DNA of 64,000 bases from Dipteris shenzhenensis (taxonomy: Eukaryota > Polypodiophyta > Polypodiopsida > Gleicheniales). The notes beneath the pieces were generated by a model. That model did not search any database, was not told where the DNA came from, and saw nothing but the letters and a program-made list of their open reading frames with translations. The stretch is from NCBI GenBank assembly GCA_047967505.1, contig CM106540.1. One strand, given 5' to 3'. This document shows positions 37,666-49,045 of this stretch, one piece after another. Each line of letters opens with the position of its first letter. Within the stretch, counting starts at the first letter, position 1. A program made the translations under genes and the position numbers.

Positions 37666-40600
37666 AAACCTCAAGGTATCGCGAGCCTTCGAGTAGGATC
37701 CTGTATCGAGGTATGGCGTCACGTGACGGACAAAGTCAATCTTACGCACAAGGGAAGGATGCAATTCTACGGGCAATGAGAAGTGGAAAGTCAGAGATGG
37801 AAGCCGCAGTGGATGTGATGAGGGCCGTTCCAGAGTGGGTGAACGTCCTCTTGAGCAAGGACATGGGGTACTTGCAGCGGCTCGTGTCGCGGTATGACAC
37901 GGAGGGGAAAACGGCCAAGTGGCGCCGTGAGTTCATGGTGGTCTTCAAGCTAGTCATGCAACTCTATGTGAAGAAGGAATTGGAAGAGGATGCGGAGTCG
38001 TCCGGGAGCGAAACGGAGGATGAAACGTCGGATGAGTCGGAAAGCGGCTCGGAAAGTGACAGCGAAGATGAGGATTGGGAGGAGGAAGAAAGACGCAGGT
38101 GGAGTCAGGAATGGTGGCAGGCCCAAGCAGAAAGGAGAACAGGATCTAAAACGGCGGCCAGTGAGACAAAAGGGATGGATAGTGGAAACAGGGAAGCGGA
38201 ACCGTGTCGTGGGAGTGCAAGGTGCGCCCCAAGGAAAACGAGCGGTAAACAGATGAAGGATCGAGAAAACGGCGCGGGAGCCGTGAGACACGAGGGAAAC
38301 GGCGCAGGAGCCGTGATGAGCAAAGAGAACGGCGCAGGAGCCGTGAGGTGCATGGGAAACGGCGCGGGAGCCGAGAGGTGCATGCAGGGTGTGAAGCCCA
38401 GAGAAAACGGCGCGGGAGCCGTGAGATGTGTGGGAAACGGCGCGGAAGGCGCGAGTTGTGGAAGCAGTGACGCGAGAGTCACGTTTGGGAAAACGGGTGA
38501 TGCAGAGTCCCGAGACGCTATAGGCGTGGAGAAGACCCAAGGCGCAAGAAGCGCGAAAACGGAGACCAGAGGCGCGAGAAGCGCGGTCACAGGGACGGGA
38601 AGCGCGAAAGACTTGAGTGGCGCAAAGCAAAGGATGAGCAGTGCCGTTGTACCAAAGATAGATCAAAGAAACGCTCAAGGTGAGGTGGTCGGGACGAGGA
38701 GCATACAAGGAGCAGGCCGAAGACCCAGTGACGTGGTAGGCCCAGAGAAAGCTTAAAGAAACGCGCAAGGCGTGCAGATGACCAAGGAGAACATGAAAGG
38801 ATTGGCAACGGAGATGGGACGCGCGAAAGTTTTGAGTGGCGCGAAGGAAACGAAGAGCAGTGCCGTTGTAACAAAGAAGAATCCAACGAACGCTCAAGGT
38901 GAGGAGGTCGGGAGAAGGAGCACGGAAGGTGCAGGCCAAAGACCCAGTGACGGGGTAGGCCCGAAGCGAACTCAGAAAAACGCACAAGGCGTGCCGGAGA
39001 CGGATGAAAACGTGGAAGGTGCGGGAAGGAAAAGGGAAAGTGCGCAAGGCACAAACGGGGGAAAGGGAGCGGAAGCGATAAGAAACGGCGAACAGGTCCA
39101 GGATGGAAGCTTGGAAGGTGAAGTAGAATGGCAAGTGGAAAGTTGGGATGCAGAAGAGGAACGGCACTGGGGCAAGGACAAGCGAGTGATCAGAAGCCCG
39201 TGGCAACGCAGAGGCGTGTGCAGAAAGGATGCCGAGAGACAAAGGGAAAACGACGATGCGCCGGAGCATCAGGTGGAACCAAGAGACATAAAGGGAAAAC
39301 AGATGTGGACAGGTGCAGGTCCAGGTAGACGCAGAGGCGTGACCCGAAGGGAAGCCTTAGGGCAGAGGATGAAGCGTGAGGAAGAAGTAGAAGAAAGGGA
39401 GAAAGTGATGGCGGCCAAGGGGATGGAAGGACGTGAGACGAGACCAAGGCGTGAACCGCAAATGGCGAAGGATGAAGCGAAAACGACGGATGGAAAAGGA
39501 CCCAAGGCAAGGCTAGGTAGAACGGCGGGAAGGATGAGCGGATGGATGAAAAGGCTAAGGCCAGAAGCGGAAACGGCGGAAGGTAAAGATGAAACAGGCG
39601 AAGGAAAAGAGGAAACGGCGGAAGGGAAAGAAGGAAAGGCAAGGCTAGGTAGAACGGCGGGAAGGATCAAGGAAGGGATGAGGAGGCCACGGTTTCAAGG
39701 AGAAACGGCGGATGAAGAAGTGGCCAAGGTTAGTCAAAGAGGTCGAAGGCGGTTGCATAGGTGCAAGGCGACAGGTAGGCCAAGGGAGCAGGATGAGGTC
39801 AAGAAGGACCAAGACGAAGAGACGGAGAGGAGAACGGGTCTAGGTTGTGGAGCGCAAAGAAGATGCAGGGCTAAAGGTCCAAGGTGCAGGGAAGTGCGGT
39901 GTTCAAGAGAAGAACGTGATGAGATGAAACCGCGACGAGGTGGAAGGACGTGTGCAGAACGTCTAAGGATGAGAAGAAGGGGATCGGGAAGAGAAGTGGC
40001 GCGAAGGTTGAAGAGAACGGTGAAGCGCCCAAATCAAACTCTCCATAAACGCAAAATTCTCTCCTGGGTGATGCATAAATATTCAAAGTCGGCGTGGCAA
40101 GACGCATGGAAAGAATGGAAGCAGTGCGTTAACGCAATGATCCGACTGGAAGAGTCAAAGACGAGTCTAAGTATTGGCTCGCATTCTTTTCCTCCTTGTT
40201 ACTTGGGCTTATTGCCTAAGCCAATGGAGATGACAGGTGCCAAAAGAAAGATCAAGCCGTTCGGGCATGTTTTGCTTTGGGCAGGTTGGAAGTTCTGGCC
40301 GGGTGAGCAAGTGCGTTCACTTGGACAGGTGGCAAGCGGCAAGGTGATGCTGTGTGCGGGGTGGAAAGATTGGCCCGGCATAGCGTCATTTCATGAAATC
40401 ATGTTGGAAGCGGGGTGGAAATTTTGGCCAGGTGATACTTGGCTTATTCATCTCGCATGTGGGCTTCCAAGGCAAATCCGGCCAAGGGGGCCTCCTACAA
40501 ATATCATGTTGCTTGCGGGTTGGAAACATTGGCCCGGTCCAATGTCACGTCCCGATGTTACCATTTTGGCGGGTTGGAAATTTTGGCCGGGGAATTTTCG

Positions 40601-40737
40601 CAAACGGCTAATTTTTCATTTTGGAAAGTTATACTTGGATGCGGTGACCTCTCAAAAATGCCAAAACTTGAGGCACCGTTTTCTTTGTACAATATCTTGT
40701 AAAATTATATCATTCTTTACATTCTTCGCCCCCCATT

Positions 40738-41100
40738 ATGAGGAGAAGGCAAATTTTGATGCCCAAGTAAGAAGCCATACTAGTGCGTGTGTGGCCACTC
40801 ATTCGAGACCTTCTCGGATCGGGGTTAGGCTTTTGTGTGTGTGTGTGGCCACTCACTTAAGTCACCTTGGTGAGGCTAGGCTTTTGTGTATAATCGCCAA
40901 CAATCTCCCTCTAATTGATAATGAGGAGAACGCCAATTTTGATGCCCATGAAAAAGGCCATACTAGTGCGTGTGTGGCCACTCATTCGAGACGTTCTCGG
41001 ATTGAGGTTAGGCTTTTGTGTGTGTGTGTGGCCACTCACTTAAGTCACCTTAGTGAGGTTAGGCTTTTGCGTATAGCCGGCAACTCTTCCCCTTTAATTG
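40738..41100 (+). repeat. Tandem duplication of the 3' hairpin unit in f
   Basis: Two units starting ATGAGGAGAA (40738-40920, 183 bp; 40921-41100, 180 bp), each with the GTGTGTGGCCACTCA blocks, both hairpins and GTTAGGCTTTT. Both lengths are multiples of three and neither interrupts the ORF. Element h has the same duplication; a to d have one unit. Confidence 0.85.
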
Positions 41101-41123
41101 ATGAGGACATCAATTCTTTTGAA

Positions 41124-41133
41124 CCGGGGAGAG
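41124..41133 (+). other. Polypurine tract of f
   Basis: CCGGGGAGAG before the LTR at 41134. Confidence 0.85.
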
Positions 41134-41222
41134 TATAAGAAAGTCAACTTTAGGGTTGACCTGCCGTGAGTGTTCGGACGTTTTTTGGGCGTAGGAGCCC
41201 CCACGGTGCCTAGCGGCCAGCC
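41134..41222 (+). repeat. First 89 bp (A1) of f's 3' LTR
   Basis: It is followed by ACTAC 41223-41227 and B2. The LTR resumes at 45603. Confidence 0.92.
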
Positions 41223-41227
41223 ACTAC

Positions 41228-42000
41228 TATATGGAAGGTGGTCTCCCTGCATGTGAGGTTGCGTCCAGCAGGAAAACGTAATGATGCGGTTGTGCGCTCA
41301 GTTGCTTGTAAATACTCTTTCTTGCAGTCTAGCGTTATCAAGCCATCGTTTGGCACTCTTTCTAGTACTTTCTTGCAAGTAACGTCTCGGGCCGTTTTAC
41401 GTGTTGTGATCTCGTGGTGCACTTGTGTGGGCACACACCGGAAAGCAAAACGTGGGAAGGGCGTGAGTGCACGTGAACGTGAGCGGGGAACGGTGAGCGG
41501 CCCATTCCTTTCATACCATTGTAAATATTCGTGAACCGTTGTGTAACCGACCAAGCAAGATGGGCTAAAGGTGGAACGTCGCGGGGCGGGCGTTCCGTGT
41601 GAAGTGTGAACCGGGAGGCTATCCCAGGAAGGTCAGGTGTTGCGCAGGCTCGTGAGTCTGTGTGTCTTCACTGCAAGACCGGGATACAAGTGGGGAGTCG
41701 GAACCGTTTGGGGAGCAGTGGCCCATGAAAGGGGCGTGGGGATCAGAGGATCCGGGAACGGCGGTCTAGGGGAGGACGCGTCGTGGTTGGGATCGAAAAC
41801 GGCCGTCTAGGTGCAGGACGTGCCAGGGCCCGTTTTGGCCCGAAAACGCAGAGGCGTCGCGGGACGCAAACGAGCTGCGGATAGCTCCGGGTGTGTCTGG
41901 GGCTGGTGAGTCCTAGGTGCGCCTGAGGTCAGCGGGCCGGGTCAAGAGATATCCGCTGCATAGAGAAAAATTCTAAGTCCCGAAGACCTGGTCCGTGACA
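41228..42000 (+). repeat. B-type LTR (5' LTR of B2)
   Basis: 773 bp, TATATGGAAGG to GTGACA. Confidence 0.94.
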
Positions 42001-42002
42001 CT

Positions 42003-42014
42003 TGGTATCAGAGC
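42003..42014 (+). other. Primer-binding site of B2
   Basis: TGGTATCAGAGC two bases after the LTR. Confidence 0.93.
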
Positions 42015-42125
42015 TCAGAGGACGGAAGACGCGGAAGACGGGAAACGCAGAGGTGGGAGACGCTTGGTGACAGAACGGACCACAGTGGTGCGCAACATTG
42101 TGGGAAGGTCTGAAGTCAAGTTGCC

Positions 42126-44402
42126 ATGGATAAGGGTATGATGATGAAAGCAGGTCGGAGTTTACCGTTGGAACACGCAGACGGGAGCACAGTGCGAACG
42201 GCGGTCGAGATTATGAGGAAGGTGCCAGAATGGGTGACGGTCTTGATCAAGAAGGACATGAGCTACCTTCAAGGGTTAGTTCACCGCTTCGATATGGAGG
42301 GTGACTCTGAGAAGTGGCGCCATGAGTTCTTTGTGGTTTTCAGACTTGTCTATGATATTTACCTCAAGGGAGAATTCGGACCGACCGTGGAACCGGAAAG
42401 TGACTCGGAAACGGACTCAGGGGAAGAGTCTGAAGCAGAAACGGCGATGGAGCCGGAGGATGCGGATCTAGAAGAGGAAGAACGGCGACAGTGGAGCCAG
42501 AGATGGTGGCAGTCAAGGACTGAACCACAAGCAGTGGGGAAGTCGAAGGGGAACGGCCAAGGGAGAGCCGTGGGAAACACAAACGGGAACGGCCAAGGGA
42601 GAGCCGTGAGAAACGTAAACGGGAACGGCCAAGGGAGAGCCGTGGGAAACACAAAGGGGAACGGCCAAGGAGGAGCCGTGCAAGAGAGAAAGGGGAACGG
42701 CCAAGGAGGAGCCGTGAAGAAGAAGAAGAAGAACGGTCAAGGAGGAACCGTGGAGCCAAGGCAGGGCAGACCTAAGGAAGGGTCAAGAGGAACGGGGACA
42801 CAGAATGGAAACGTGGGCTCAAGGCGAGCCATGGCAGAAACACCGAGTGTGGGTTCAAGTGGAACCGTGGGCTCAGACAGAGCCGTGATGCAGAGTGGCG
42901 AGATGAGCCACAGTGAGCAAGTGGGAACCGGTGAGACGAGCCGGAGGGTGACAGGGAAGAACGGCGAGAAAGGCCGTTGTATGCCAGTGCGGAGCGGCGT
43001 CCAAGGCCGCAAGGAACGGAAGCAAGTGGAGGAACAGGTGGGCACCGTGAGCCCAAGGGAACTGAAGCAAAGGGATGAACAGGTGGGCGCCGTGAGCCCA
43101 AGGGAACAAAAAGAAGAGGAACAGGTGGGCGCCGTGAGCCCAGAGGATGATGGACAGTCAGAAGAGACCGTGGATTGGGAGGAACCGTGTTGGAAATCTG
43201 AGGGAAAGACCATGGGGAGGATGAGGTCACGACGCAGGGGGCCTCGAAGTGCAATGCGACTGCCCGAGGTGAATGTGAATATAGATACGCAGAGAACGGG
43301 CAGAGTTGGTACCTTGATGAGGAGGTGGCCGTTTTGGTCACGACAGAGAGAACGGGATGCAAATCAAGATCTGGGCGTAAAGGTCCAAGATGAACAGGTG
43401 ATGAGACGGAACGAGTGGCATGGACGGTGGTTCGGGAGGCAAGGGAGGAGCCGCCATGAGGCTCATGACATGAACCAAGAAGAGGAGACAGGCCAAGGGA
43501 AAGAGGAACGAAGAACCGGAACGTGGATTGGGATGCTGCAAAGGGTGAGAAAAACGACGACATGCAATGAGCGGATGAGCATAGAAAGGCAGCAGGGGAG
43601 CAGACCCAGAAACGGCAAGACCGCGAGTTGGTGTAGGAAGTCAAGAGTTGAATGTAGAACAGCGGTCCAAGAACGTAACGATGTAAAGCCGAGGGTTGAG
43701 ACAGTAAAGGGAAAACGGAGCTTCATAGTGTTGATCTTGCCTCAAGGGCACAGCGATGTTTTGATGAGGGCTGGATGGAAAGTCTGGCCACCGATGCGAT
43801 TGGATGCCTCACCTGGGGATAAAAGTGACAGCATGATTGTGTACCGGGCGGTTGGTCCAGGTGAGAGGATGGAAGCGCGCGCTCCAAACTACTCCATCAA
43901 GCAAACCAGGCTACTAAAGGGGATGTTGCTCTCTAGTCTCACACAGGGGCATGAGGCAGCGTCCAAAACAGGCACCTCAGTAGAACAGATCCGGCGGAGA
44001 CAGCCGCCAAACATTATGCTGCATGCAGGGTGGAAAGATTGGCCTGGCGCGGCATACCTCGTCATCGGCGCTTCAAGGGCATATATTTTGCCGTTGGGGC
44101 GTTCCGCCAACGTGATGCTGCGGTCAAGTCGGAGTTTCTGGCTAGACGTAGCATACCTCGTCATCGGCGCTTCAATGGCACATATTTCGCCGTTGGGGTG
44201 TTCCGCCAACGTGATGCTGCAGGCAGGTTGGAAAGACTGGCCTGGTGCAACATACCTTCTCATTGGTGCTTCAACGCCATACATCTCGCCGTTGGGGCGC
44301 TCTTACAAAGTGATGCTGTGGGCGGGTTGGAAATTTTGGCCCGGCGCCGCAGTACGTCCAGACCATACGCTTTACGCGGGGTGGAAGTTTTGGCCAGGAT
44401 AA
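42126..44402 (+). CDS. B-ORF protein, intact (758 aa)
   Basis: It has the same architecture as the protein at 33398: N-terminal helical domain, acidic block with WSQRWW, NGQGRAV repeats, EEQVGAVSP repeats, basic middle and AGWK-W-P repeats to the stop. It is one residue shorter (RTG where B1 has QRTG after KEER). It carries scattered substitutions, for example DKSDSM for DGSDDM and LPLGRS for PPLGRS, all of which keep the frame. It is one of three intact copies. Function is unknown. Confidence 0.82.
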   Translation: MDKGMMMKAGRSLPLEHADGSTVRTAVEIMRKVPEWVTVLIKKDMSYLQGLVHRFDMEGDSEKWRHEFFVVFRLVYDIYLKGEFGPTVEPESDSETDSGEESEAETAMEPEDADLEEEERRQWSQRWWQSRTEPQAVGKSKGNGQGRAVGNTNGNGQGRAVRNVNGNGQGRAVGNTKGNGQGGAVQERKGNGQGGAVKKKKKNGQGGTVEPRQGRPKEGSRGTGTQNGNVGSRRAMAETPSVGSSGTVGSDRAVMQSGEMSHSEQVGTGETSRRVTGKNGEKGRCMPVRSGVQGRKERKQVEEQVGTVSPRELKQRDEQVGAVSPREQKEEEQVGAVSPEDDGQSEETVDWEEPCWKSEGKTMGRMRSRRRGPRSAMRLPEVNVNIDTQRTGRVGTLMRRWPFWSRQRERDANQDLGVKVQDEQVMRRNEWHGRWFGRQGRSRHEAHDMNQEEETGQGKEERRTGTWIGMLQRVRKTTTCNERMSIERQQGSRPRNGKTASWCRKSRVECRTAVQERNDVKPRVETVKGKRSFIVLILPQGHSDVLMRAGWKVWPPMRLDASPGDKSDSMIVYRAVGPGERMEARAPNYSIKQTRLLKGMLLSSLTQGHEAASKTGTSVEQIRRRQPPNIMLHAGWKDWPGAAYLVIGASRAYILPLGRSANVMLRSSRSFWLDVAYLVIGASMAHISPLGCSANVMLQAGWKDWPGATYLLIGASTPYISPLGRSYKVMLWAGWKFWPGAAVRPDHTLYAGWKFWPG

Positions 44403-44824
44403 ACTATCTTGGTTGTGTATTGATTCCAAACTCCCCGGCCGAACGCACTCAAGATCATCTACGCGGGCATGGACTTGTACTTCCAATTAAAGCTCCATTG
44501 CTAAGGCGCTCACATGTATGATCTTCAAACGTTTTATGTGCGCTTAAGGCGTTTGTACAAAATATCCACGTTGTAAGTATTCACTCGTGTGTAACAATAT
44601 TCTTTCACGTCAACTTGTGCCCCCCATTATGAGGAGAAGGCAAAGTTTGACGTTGAGGTAGCTAGCGCGTGTGTGGCCACTCGTTCGGGGCATTCCTGAA
44701 TCGAGGTTAGGCTTTTGTGTGTGTGTGTGGCCACTCACTTAAGTCACCTTGGTGAGGTTAGGCTTTTGGTTTTGAAACCTCCACGCTTGAGACGGAGCTC
44801 AAGCTCTTTTGAAGCCGTGGAGAG

Positions 44825-45597
44825 TATATGGAAGGTGGTCTCCCTGCATGTGAGGTTGCGTCCAGCAGGAAAACGTAATGATGCGGTTGTGCGCTCAGTT
44901 GCTTGTAAATACTCTTTCTTGCAGTCTAGCGTTATCAAGCCATCGTTTGGCACTCTTTCTAGTACTTTCTTGCAAGTAACGTCTCGGGCCGTTTTACGTG
45001 TTGTGATCTCGTGGTGCACTTGTGTGGGCACACACCGGAAAGCAAAACGTGGGAAGGGCGTGAGTGCACGTGAACGTGAGCGGGGAACGGTGAGCGGCCC
45101 ATTCCTTTCATACCATTGTAAATATTCGTGAACCGTTGTGTAACCGACCAAGCAAGATGGGCTAAAGGTGGAACGTCGCGGGGCGGGCGTTCCGTGTGAA
45201 GTGTGAACCGGGAGGCTATCCCAGGAAGGTCAGGTGTTGCGCAGGCTCGTGAGTCTGTGTGTCTTCACTGCAAGACCGGGATACAAGTGGGGAGTCGGAA
45301 CCGTTTGGGGAGCAGTGGCCCATGAAAGGGGCGTGGGGATCAGAGGATCCGGGAACGGCGGTCTAGGGGAGGACGCGTCGTGGTTGGGATCGAAAACGGC
45401 CGTCTAGGTGCAAGACGTGCCAGGGCCCGTTTTGGCCCGAAAACGCAGAGGCGTCGCGGGACGCAAACGAGCTGCGGATAGCTCCGGGTGTGTCTGGGGC
45501 TGGTGAGTCCTAGGTGCGCCTGAGGTCAGCGGGCCGGGTCAAGAGATATCCGCTGCATAGAGAAAAATTCTAAGTCCCGAAGACCTGGTCCGTGACA
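44825..45597 (+). repeat. B-type LTR (3' LTR of B2)
   Basis: 773 bp. GTGGAGAG precedes it and ACTAC 45598-45602 follows. Confidence 0.94.
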
Positions 45598-45602
45598 ACT
45601 AC

Positions 45603-46282
45603 TATATGGAGGATAGTGCTCTCTCATGCTAAGTTGAGTTGAGGATGAGGAAAACGTCAGCGGCCGTTTATGCTCCCTCTTGCTTGTAAATATCTTCTGT
45701 TGCAATCAAGTGCGTTCTTGCGACCGTTTGGCACTCCATCTAGTACCGCTCTGCCAGTAACGTCATCATGCCATCTTGTGGGTTGTGTCCTCGTGGTGCA
45801 CGTTGAAGCGCACGCACAGGAAAGCAAAACGTGGGACGGGTTGAGGGCACGTGAAAGCGAGTGGGGAACGGTGAGGGCCATTTGCATTCTCCATACCATT
45901 GTACAAACCGTGAACCGTTGGGTACCGAACCGGGACAGTGGGATTGCCCGAAGGGGTCTAACGTGCCGACCCACGTAACGGCCGTTAACTGTGAAAGAAA
46001 GTGGGCTGAACAGGACGTTGCGCGGAGGACGTTCCTGTGGGTCTTGGAGACCCGAGTGAACCTGCAGACCAAGGTGTGTGAAGCCTAAGGGCTTGCCCAG
46101 TGAAGCGTGGTGTCAAGTGGGGAAAAACGGTGGACGGCCTGGGCAGGGGTCGTGTTGGATAAGCTGCGCATAAAGGGGATTTGGTATCAGCAGAGACGTT
46201 AAGGGAGGCTGGGACTCGGAGACGGGTCCGACGTAAGGTGCTCGCATTCGGAGACTAAGTCCGAAACTACCGGGCCCTTACA
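45603..46282 (+). repeat. A2 remainder of f's 3' LTR
   Basis: 680 bp. It matches the A2 of f's 5' LTR at its private variants. It is followed by ACTAC 46283-46287 and the G element. Confidence 0.92.
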
Positions 46283-46287
46283 ACTAC

Positions 46288-46660
46288 TATATGGAAGGTC
46301 AAGCTCTCAAGGTGCTTGAGACCCCTCTTGGCATGTATGCGTTTTCCCTCATGAATAAACGTTCTGAGATCGTTATTGTGCAGATATTTTTCTAAGTCTC
46401 TTTCTTGATGCTACGTTGAATGTGGGCACAATCACGCACCTTGAAACGTGGAAACGTAAGGGTGACTCATGGAAGGCAAGGGGGTGGAACTAGGACGGCG
46501 CCGCGCGGGCACGGACTACACGCACCGCACATGCACGGAGGGCCCGTGGTGAGGTAGAAAACGTTCCCCTGCCGGGTTCGTTCGACGTTTTTGGCCCCGT
46601 TTTTGGAAACCATAGCAGAACTGGCTTTATTTGGCTAAGTGTTGGAAGCGGGTCGTTACA
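46288..46660 (+). repeat. G-type LTR (5' LTR)
   Basis: 373 bp, about half the length of A and B LTRs. It starts TATATGGAAGG like B and ends CGTTACA like A, but the middle is largely different. No second copy exists in the window, because the 3' end carries an A-type LTR instead. Confidence 0.85.
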
Positions 46661-46662
46661 CT

Positions 46663-46675
46663 TGGTATCAGAGCC
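46663..46675 (+). other. Primer-binding site of G
   Basis: TGGTATCAGAGCC, 13 bases complementary to plant initiator tRNA-Met. Most A and B copies match 12. Confidence 0.93.
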
Positions 46676-46879
46676 ACTCTGAGGCGCACGTCGTCGGGCG
46701 TCGCTCGGAGCGCGTTCCTGCGTCTTGTGGGAAGTAGGGGATCGGGTTGCCGTTTCCAGTGTGTTTGGGAGTCCTTTGGTGAACGAAGAGCCTGGGTTCG
46801 CCGTTTTGGAAGAAAAAGGAAAATTTGCCATTTGTCCCATTCGGTTGCCGGTGCGTTTTCTTCTGCCGTTTCATTGACG
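46676..46879 (+). other. G leader between PBS and gag
   Basis: 204 bp. The gag frame is open through it but contains no ATG, so it is read as untranslated leader. Confidence 0.6.
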
Positions 46880-49045
46880 ATGCCTCACCGAAGAAAAGAT
46901 AAGGGGGCTGAGAGTGAAGAAGAACATGAGACCCTCAAGCCCGAGAGACGGAAGAAAGAGAAGAAAGACAAACGAGGTGAAGAGAGAGAAGAAAGAGAGA
47001 AGGAAGATAGAGGCGAGGGTTTTTGGAACGTGCCTAGTGGAGGACTCAGTGCCGCACCGGATGTGGGCACGTCAGGTGCCCGGGACAGAGAACCGTTATT
47101 GGTTCCAGAGACAGGTGAGGAAAAATCCACAAAAGGGGGAGGTGAACAAGACATAAACTTGTTTGGATGGGTGACCGAAGAACTAGAACGGGGAGAATTG
47201 GAGAGAAGAGAGTTGAAAGGAATGATGGAGGCCATCTTAAGAAAAACGTCGGAACCGTCGCCGCAACGACCGACTTCAACCAAGAAGAAGAAGAAGAAAT
47301 ATGGGAGGCAGAATGAGGTTGAAACGGAAAGTGAAGAGTCAAGTAGTGGCTCGGAAGGGAATAGTGGGAGGAGCTTTGGAAGATTTAAGCCACAAGTGTC
47401 GGAGAAGTACGCTGGAGAACGGGAATCGTTAGTGCTAAACAAATGGATTAGAGAAATGGAGGATTTCTTTGAGCTCGCAGGAATCGCATCCAAGCATCAA
47501 GTAAAGATAGCGGCTCAACAACTAAAAGGAGACGCGTATCATTGGTTCCTAGCGGAAGAGGGTAATGGTGAATTAAGGAATTGGAGAGCCCTGAAAGCTA
47601 GGATGAGAGCATATTTCATTCCTCAAAACGAGGTATTCAAGTTAAGAGATGAATGGAGAGGTCTAAGACACGGTGAAGGAAAATTGAAGGAATATGTCTC
47701 GAAATATCGGCATGCCATGGTTCAGATTGTTGATATGCATGAAATAGATAGATTGCACGGTTTCTTGTATGGGCTACAAAATTGGGCCAGAAGAGAAATT
47801 GAGAAGCAGGAACCGGAAGATTACAAGGATGCATTAGTGATGGCAGAACGGATTGTAGATCATGATGGAAGGAGAGGAACTCCTAACTTTGGTAGGACGG
47901 GTGCGCCTACAAGCTCTTGGGGGAATAAACCTGGACCTCGAGGGGAAAACAAAGAGACGGGGAATAAGGCAGAAAATGTTGCATCGAGTGTGAGCTCAAG
48001 TGGGGCATTGGTGCCGCGGATGCCAGGAAGAGGAACCGGATTTGGAGGAAGGACCGGAGGTCCACCTGCAGGTAGGGGACCAGTTAGAGGATGCTTTTCA
48101 TGTGGAGGAGACCATTTTATTAGAGATTGTCCCAGACAACGAGGTGGATTCAATAGACCCCGAATCGCACTTACTCAAGCAATGGAGTCAGGGGGAGACA
48201 GTGAGAAGCTAGAAATCACAGAAATCACAGATCGTGATAGTGGAGGTAATGGAGAAGAGCCTAGAGTGGGAGCATTGAGGGTGGCGCCAAGGGTCTTGGC
48301 TGCAAGATTGCCGGTGGTACCGAACATCTATGTGGATGGGTTGATCAATGGTGAAACTCAAAGGATTATGATAGACACGAGCGCGACACACAACGTGATT
48401 ACTCCTGAGGCAGCGCAAAGGCTAAAGTTGAAATTGTCCAAGATGGAGGATACGGCCGTGTCTTTTGGTCAAGGCAAGGATGCTAATGTGGCCATGGCTT
48501 GGAATGTGCAAGTGCAGCTAGGAGGTTGGAAGGCAAAGTTGGATTTTCTAGTGGTACCATTGGATGCATATGATGCCATCTTGGGAATCACTTGGTGGGA
48601 CAAGTTTGTCATGATGTTGCTGGGAAAAGGGATGGATGAACTATTACTTGACATGCAGGGTCAGGCGGTCAAGGTAAAATGTGTTAGATCTTCAATCACC
48701 CCCACAGAAGCAAGGAAATTGGAGCAACGGGCTAGTAAAGGGAAAGACAAGGTAGGGGAGAAAACGGACAAGAGTATGCCCAAGCAAGAAAAGAGTAGCA
48801 TGGGAGCCCCTTCGAAGATAGGTGGTATGAATGCCAAGGTTATGCTGATTTCAGCTAAGCAATTAGAGAGGGAAGTCAAGAAGGGGGCAGAGATGCATGT
48901 GATGTTAATGCGAGTTGCAGATTCAGAATGCAACGAGGAAGGGGAGTCAAAGGCGACTCCAAGTGCCTTGGAACCGTGGACGGAAATAAAGGAGATCTTG
49001 GATGAGTTTGCAGATGTCATGCCCAAAGAGTTACCGAAGCGATAG
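46880..49045 (+). CDS. gag: Gag-protease polyprotein of Ty3/gypsy type (721 aa)
   Basis: The start chosen is MPHRRKDKG, the first ATG after the leader. Residues about 15-60 are highly charged. About 185-335 form a retrotransposon Gag domain ([41 protein letters not shown]). A zinc knuckle has C405, C408, H412 and C417 (spacing 2-3-4), a spacing common in plant gypsy elements. An aspartic protease-like region follows with D499-T500-S501 in [11 protein letters not shown], where the usual motif is D-T/S-G. The Gly-to-Ser change is one base and may reduce or abolish activity. The frame ends at TAG 49043-49045 right after [14 protein letters not shown], just before the point where RT should continue. 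Capsid and protease would act in virus-like particles. Confidence 0.88.
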   Translation: MPHRRKDKGAESEEEHETLKPERRKKEKKDKRGEEREEREKEDRGEGFWNVPSGGLSAAPDVGTSGARDREPLLVPETGEEKSTKGGGEQDINLFGWVTEELERGELERRELKGMMEAILRKTSEPSPQRPTSTKKKKKKYGRQNEVETESEESSSGSEGNSGRSFGRFKPQVSEKYAGERESLVLNKWIREMEDFFELAGIASKHQVKIAAQQLKGDAYHWFLAEEGNGELRNWRALKARMRAYFIPQNEVFKLRDEWRGLRHGEGKLKEYVSKYRHAMVQIVDMHEIDRLHGFLYGLQNWARREIEKQEPEDYKDALVMAERIVDHDGRRGTPNFGRTGAPTSSWGNKPGPRGENKETGNKAENVASSVSSSGALVPRMPGRGTGFGGRTGGPPAGRGPVRGCFSCGGDHFIRDCPRQRGGFNRPRIALTQAMESGGDSEKLEITEITDRDSGGNGEEPRVGALRVAPRVLAARLPVVPNIYVDGLINGETQRIMIDTSATHNVITPEAAQRLKLKLSKMEDTAVSFGQGKDANVAMAWNVQVQLGGWKAKLDFLVVPLDAYDAILGITWWDKFVMMLLGKGMDELLLDMQGQAVKVKCVRSSITPTEARKLEQRASKGKDKVGEKTDKSMPKQEKSSMGAPSKIGGMNAKVMLISAKQLEREVKKGAEMHVMLMRVADSECNEEGESKATPSALEPWTEIKEILDEFADVMPKELPKR

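Larger units (their letters stand above)
37713..41138 (+). pseudogene. A-ORF of f, one nonsense codon
   Basis: It starts MASRDGQSQSY at 37713. A TAA at 38754-38756 (CAA in h) ends the product at about 347 residues. The same frame is then open from 38757 to TAA 41136-41138 in the LTR. All repeat blocks and the five AGWK motifs are present. The segment just before the polypurine tract is duplicated in frame (40738-41100), making the predicted C-terminus longer than in a to d. Confidence 0.86.
41228..45597 (+). mobile_element. B-family element B2, nested in f's 3' LTR (4,370 bp)
   Basis: It has a 5' LTR 41228-42000, PBS 42003-42014, an intact ORF, polypurine tract 44817-44824 and 3' LTR 44825-45597. 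ACTAC lies at 41223-41227 and 45598-45602. I noticed one difference between its LTRs (GTGCAGG/GTGCAAG). It is nearly identical to B1, so amplification was recent. Confidence 0.94.
36878..46282 (+). mobile_element. A-family element f, 3' LTR split by B2
   Basis: It has a 5' LTR 36878-37651, PBS, an ORF region, a polypurine tract, A1 of the 3' LTR 41134-41222, then B2 and the A2 remainder 45603-46282. The remainder shares the 5' LTR's private variants (GGGACAGTGGG, CTGTGAAAGAAAG, CCAGTGAAGCG, CTCGGAGACGG), which shows the two pieces are one LTR. Outer pentamers are at 36873-36877 and 46283-46287. Confidence 0.9.

Noticed and set aside
46631-46879. Gag extended upstream of 46880
   Set aside because: The extension would begin in the LTR without an ATG and run through the [12 protein letters not shown] at 46880 is the first ATG after the leader.
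49006-49045. Programmed -1 frameshift between gag and pol
   Set aside because: The overlap lacks a slippery heptamer in the right phase (the zero frame reads CCC AAA), and the usual bridging peptide is absent, which favours a deletion. Not excluded without other copies.
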